Shown one piece after another: positions 59,834-64,000 of a stretch of 64,000 bases of DNA. The DNA comes from Chamaelirium japonicum (taxonomy: Eukaryota; Streptophyta; Magnoliopsida; Liliales; Melanthiaceae): the NCBI GenBank assembly GCA_947650365.1, contig OX393555.1, positions 11,732,340 to 11,796,339 of the forward strand, read 5' to 3'. A model generated the notes under the pieces. It ran no database searches, was not told the origin of the DNA, and saw only the letters and a program-made list of their open reading frames with translations. The stretch's first letter is position 1. Every line of letters starts with the position of its first letter. The translations under genes were made by a program, and so were the position numbers.

Positions 59834-59849
59834 ACGGCGGAAGCGTATA

Positions 59850-60581
59850 TGTTCATCTAGATGATGATGCTAGGAATTTAAATTTTCATTATCTAGATCA
59901 CAAGAACGTGATCGTGCTAACTTCTATTACTTTATGAATAGATCACACAATGAATTAAAACACATGCATACAACCTATGGATTGTTAAAAATTATCTCTT
60001 AGGTCTTATAAATGCCTAAGGTAAAGATCCAATGTGAAAGAACAAGATCGTTGATGAAGAACGAATTCCGAATTACGATCTAGCTACCGTCTCATCGTTA
60101 GTTGAATAGTTGAATCAAGACAGTAGTTAAATTAATGTTTAGAAAGGTAAAAGGCGTATCAAAACGTTTTTCCTTCGTAGAGACGAGGCGTAAGTTTCAA
60201 AAAAAATTAAGTGTTTTGGTAAAAAAAAAAGAATAAAATCAGAATAAAAAATATTATTGAATGTGCAATAATAATTGAAGTAAATATGCCTAATAAATCA
60301 CAATGTGTTAGAAAATAACTTATATGACACGCTCAAGGACTCCATCAAACAATATAACAAAATGAAAAGTTAAATTGCTCAAACAAGCTTCAAACATACT
60401 AATTTCAACAATATAACAAGTTCACTATTATCAATATTCAAACATACTAAGTTCAACAATATCTAATAAGTTAACTAATAATTGTCAAGTTTCAAACATA
60501 CCAAGATCAACATTCTACTAATCTCTAATAAGTTAACAAACAATAAAATGAAAAGAAGAAAGAAGTCAAATACTCAAAGCC
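59850..60581. other. AT-rich stretch between the Copia LTR and the hAT element
   Basis: It includes a phrase of the TCAAACATACTAAKTTCAACAATAT type repeated three times at about 60388-60510. No gene is seen. Confidence 0.35.
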
Positions 60582-60959
60582 TCAAATAAGCCAATCTTGA
60601 CCATCGCTTCCACTAGAGGGGTCATCCATGGAGTAATCATTGTACCGAATTGCTCTATCGTCTTCTGACTCATTCTCATTGCTCTCATCATTCCACTCTT
60701 CTTTAACCATTACTCTCTTTTTTTCCCTATAAAATCAAAATATATTATATTAACACAAGTATACAACAAATCATATCTATATAACAAGGGACGTCGGTTT
60801 TGTACTGACTAGACAAAATGGAATAAAAAAGCTGACTAGGACAAACTGATTGGACAAAAATGAACCGAATAGATCTAACCATTCGTTCAAAAACCAACGC
60901 ACGATCTCTCCTTGGTTTCAAATCCCAACCCATTTAAATTGCACTAAACCCCTAAAATC

Positions 60960-61320
60960 CCGGCCCATTAAAACTGCAATAAACCTGACCGTTCATCCCG
61001 TGATCGTTGTTCGCATCAACGACTATTAACCTGTCAGCTGAAATTTCAACTGCCCCAAACCATCGGGTCGATCTTGAGGAATCCATTCGAATAGAAACAC
61101 TATAATTGATCGATTATAGGGGAAGGGGGAGTTGGCCGCACCGAAGGTGCCCGCTTCGTGCCAATCGGCACGGACGAAGAAATGGGTATCTCTATGAATG
61201 TCGATGTTGTCATCGAAAATGTTTTGTTGCCGAAGGCGTTCAGGTGTGTTGCCGCCGAAGGCGGCCCGCTGCAATGCCGATAGGCACGGGCATGTACTAG
61301 TATGAGAATAAAACAAAATA
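60960..61320. other. GC-richer insert within a hAT intron
   Basis: Around 61130-61290 the base composition rises sharply in GC relative to its AT-rich surroundings. CCGAAGG and GCCGATAGGCACGG or CCAATCGGCACGG occur twice. It may be a separate small insertion, but no inverted ends or target duplication are clear. Confidence 0.3.
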
Positions 61321-61982
61321 AATCACACACTTGACACTACTACACTATTACATTTTCTCCCGCTTATACTTATCTTACTTTTTTGCAACCTCAATCTCTC
61401 TCCTTGGCTCCTTTCAGTCAAATTCGTTATCTCATTATCAAGTTTCAATTGCTCGGTCATTTCTTCCTCTTAGTTTGGTTGGTGAAGGTGTTCTATCTCT
61501 TCATCAATGAGCCACTCATCATCGAAAGCCAACTCCTCTGTATCAAGTATCTCATCATCCTTAAGTTGCATCCTCCTCAAATGTCTATGCATTAACCTCT
61601 TATTGTACATAACATAAACAAGTAGGTTCATTTTTTTTTGTGCTTAATCGGTTTCTTTTTTTGGTATGAACCTACAAGAAGAGATACATATAAGTATATA
61701 ACACAACTTGATTAAAAGAGAGAAACACATAACTAACAACTAGTTACTATCAAATAGGAAAATGTGAATTGAAAGATGAATAAATTTAAATTTATTACTT
61801 GATTAAAGGTGCTCCAATTGTGTCCACATGCTAAAGCCGTACATGCGAGACTTAGCACCCTAATGGCAAATCTTTGTAGCTCCGGTACCTCATCTCCAAA
61901 TGTTGACCACCAAACACCTACAAGATGTATACACAAAATTTTAGAATTAAAACAAATAGAAACTAGAAAGTATGAACTATAA

Positions 61983-62239
61983 GGCCGCGTTTGGTAGCCG
62001 AAAAATTTTATTAAAGGAAATGAAAGTCTTTTCCCTCCCGAGGGAAAAGTCTTTCCTCCCAGGAGTGGGAGGAAAGAGAATCCCCTTACTTTCCCCCCGA
62101 TTACACTAGCATAGGGATACTTTAGGTATAAAACTATTCTGATTCCTGTTCACTTTTCCGGCTACCAAACACATCTAACATCACTTAAGGGGGAGAATTC
62201 TCTCCCTTTTCCATCACTTTCCAACTACAAAACGCGACC
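61983..62239. mobile_element. Tourist-like MITE in a hAT intron
   Basis: The left end GGCCGCGTTTGGTAG and the reverse complement of the right end, GGTCGCGTTTTGTAG, are inverted repeats of 257-bp spacing, flanked by TAA on both sides (61980-61982 and 62240-62242). Confidence 0.85.
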
Positions 62240-64000
62240 TAAAGTATGGAAAAGAGTTTAAATTTTTACCCGGGAGATGACTCTTTTTTGTTCCTTGTGC
62301 GCTTGTTCTTTCAAAAAAAAATCTTGCTTCAAATGAAAAGTATTCAATTGGAGATCCGCGATTATTCTATCTTCCAGAGGAATCATTTTGTGTATACAAG
62401 AAAATAACCCATATTTTATCTTTATCTGAGTTGAAAAGCCGTCTTCATAGTGAAATTGGGGGTTCAAATAGTATGCGGCTGCATAAAAATCACGATGCAT
62501 TTGGAAGTCTCACTTTGCATTATATCCCAAATCTCACGGTATGCTCCATTTGATTCATCTTCATCCCTACCCAACGCCATTTTAATTTGTTTTTTAGAAA
62601 CATCCATTGCCCCATAAAGAAAACACATTACCGGTACCTTCTTCGAATCCACTTGCTTCAACACATGAATTAATGGTTTTGTGCTCTTGATAGTATAATA
62701 CATTCCGGGCTAAAAATATCTATCCTTCAAAGTAATCCTCCTCACCACCTTTGCATCCACCTTTTTCGCATAAGGGCCTTTTGTCCAACTTTCCGATGCA
62801 AACATCTCCTCTAACTTTTACTTTGATTGAACCAAACTATGCAAAGTTAGATATGCCGTAGCAAATCTAATGGCAGTGGGACGAATAAGCTCCCTTTTGG
62901 TGAATGTCCTCATCAATGCCAACACCCATTCATGCCCGTAGATATAGTTAGCCACTTGTTTGGCTTTCAACAATGTATTTTTGTGTGCCGATAAAATCCC
63001 AATCTTCTCAAGCATCAAGTCGATGCAATAAGCCACACAAGGCGTCCAATAAAAGCCTCTTCCTCTTCTCCATCAATAGCATCCCGGCCGCCTTATAATT
63101 TGCGGCATTGTCGGTGACTACTTGCACCCCAATCTCTTCCCCAACTTCTTCCACTTCTTTATCAAGAAGATTAAAGAGAACATTTTTATCTTTAATGGCA
63201 TCAATTGACTTCAAAAAAATTATACCTTCCAGGTTGTTGACGAGGAACTTGATAATGCTTCGGCTGCGAATATCTATCCAACCATCAGACATTCTCATCA
63301 CGCCGATGTGTGGTCAGGTCCTCTTCACATCATCCACTACTTATTTGGTTGTTTTTACTTCCTCTTTCAATATCTACATGCTCAATTCATGCATTGTAAG
63401 GGCCTTGAAATTCCTACCGAAGCTCCCAACGGATCTCAACATATTATGGAAGGAATGACTTCTTGCAACGTTGAAAGTTATCAAATTCTCAATGAAGAAT
63501 CTTCTAATATCCAAGCACACTTTGTTTTGGTGTTCTTTTAGAGTTGCCGGAGGAAGTTTTTGCTCTTTTGTTCCTCGATTCTCTTGATCATCCACCTCAT
63601 TAACATCATTGAATGAAGAGTTTGTCAAAAATATATCCATAGGCCCTCGGGCTCCCTTGGAAGACGCTCCACTTGATACAGAAATAGAACTTGGATGTGA
63701 CCCTGAAGCATGAAAGTATGCACCCAAATTGCATTGCTCCTAAAAAGTCCGGTGTTGTTGATCTCTCTCATTCACCCCCACTTCCAAATCAACTTTCATA
63801 TCTTTTTTGACCTCCACCGGAACATGCTCGCAGGGTGCCACATTCTTGTGACTTTAAGCAAGGTGCTCTTTCATTATCTTGACGCCGCCTTTTATAACTT
63901 TTTTGATGTAAACATAAGGTCTCCTACCTTCGCCTTCCACCGTTTCCTCTCCATACTTTCAAGCAGGATCTTTTCTATTCTCATGCCCTTCTTGCCTTCC

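Larger units (their letters stand above)
56100..60000 (+). mobile_element. Probable Copia 3' end with LTR, interrupted by Cassandra
   Basis: ACGTGGGAATAT (56807-56818) followed by TGTTGGGATTAGTGTGTCC (56819) has the form of a Copia polypurine tract and 3' LTR start. The LTR body contains GAGCACGGC, then GGAAGCG across the Cassandra insertion (58705 and 59839), a phrase seen in the R/U5 of plant Copia LTRs. The right end is not settled and no other LTR is in the window. Polyprotein frames are absent here. Confidence 0.45.
60582..64000 (-). pseudogene. hAT-family transposase gene, decayed, cut by the window edge
   Basis: Minus-strand pieces in order: a BED zinc-finger remnant (63830-64000; KYGEE, VIKGGVKIMKEHL), a spacer frame (63374-63727), the DUF659 catalytic region (63008-63330; SDGWIDIRSRSIIKFLVNN, VVTDNAANYKAAG), a middle part (62258-62830; REIWDIM, AAAYYLNPQFHYED), the C-terminal dimerisation exon (61799-61930; EVPELQRFAIRVLSLACTAL, NWSTF), an exon starting 61671 (TKKRNRL, then DDEILDTEELAFDDEWL) and a last exon 60582-60726 ending DGQDWLI. 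Stops (DPA* in place of DPAW) and several frameshifts show that it is dead. The missing finger cysteines point the same way. Ends and target duplication are not visible. Confidence 0.85.

Overview
The window is nuclear DNA from a flowering plant. Three conserved host genes have plant-type introns and plant-specific features: a mitochondrial HSP70, the splicing factor U2AF35 and the plant-only kinase CDKB2. Between them lies dense, nested plant transposon sequence: Copia elements, a LARD, Cassandra, MITEs, LINEs, SINEs and a hAT element. Long GA/CT microsatellites are common. The species cannot be named from sequence alone; the CDKB2 C-terminus recalls monocots, but this is weak evidence.

Layout. 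1-6 kb: a MULE-type MITE in the upstream region, then the complete five-exon mitochondrial HSP70 gene (+), with a non-canonical GC-AG intron. 6-15 kb: repeat-rich spacer holding a LINE RNase H relic, a SINE-like unit, Copia relics, a partial U2AF35 duplicate and a foldback DNA element. 15.9-17 kb: U2AF35 (-), with an intronless coding region. 17.4-30.5 kb: an L1-type LINE (-) split by an 11.5 kb LARD (-) that has two LTRs of about 4 kb, a primer-binding site, a polypurine tract, a GGTCG target duplication and no gag or pol. 31 kb: a secreted glycine-rich protein with a Cys-rich tail (+). 33-38 kb: the complete eight-exon CDKB2 gene (-), with MITEs and microsatellites in its introns and two MSA-type (AACGG) cell-cycle elements upstream.

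38.5-50 kb: an old minus-strand Copia element invaded by a solo LTR, a tRNA-derived SINE and a whole-looking young Copia element with one 1297-codon frame. 50.7-54.2 kb: a 3.5 kb solo LTR that resembles the LARD LTR in several blocks. 56-60 kb: a probable Copia 3' end interrupted by Cassandra, a TRIM with 5S rRNA-like sequence in its LTRs, here in a rare LTR-internal-LTR-internal-LTR form. 60.6-64 kb: a decayed hAT transposase gene (-), cut by the window edge and carrying a MITE.

The host genes are separate transcription units with unrelated roles: mitochondrial chaperone, 3' splice-site recognition, wall or secreted protein, and G2/M kinase. Most of the rest is transposon history, and target-site duplications allow much of the insertion order to be read directly.
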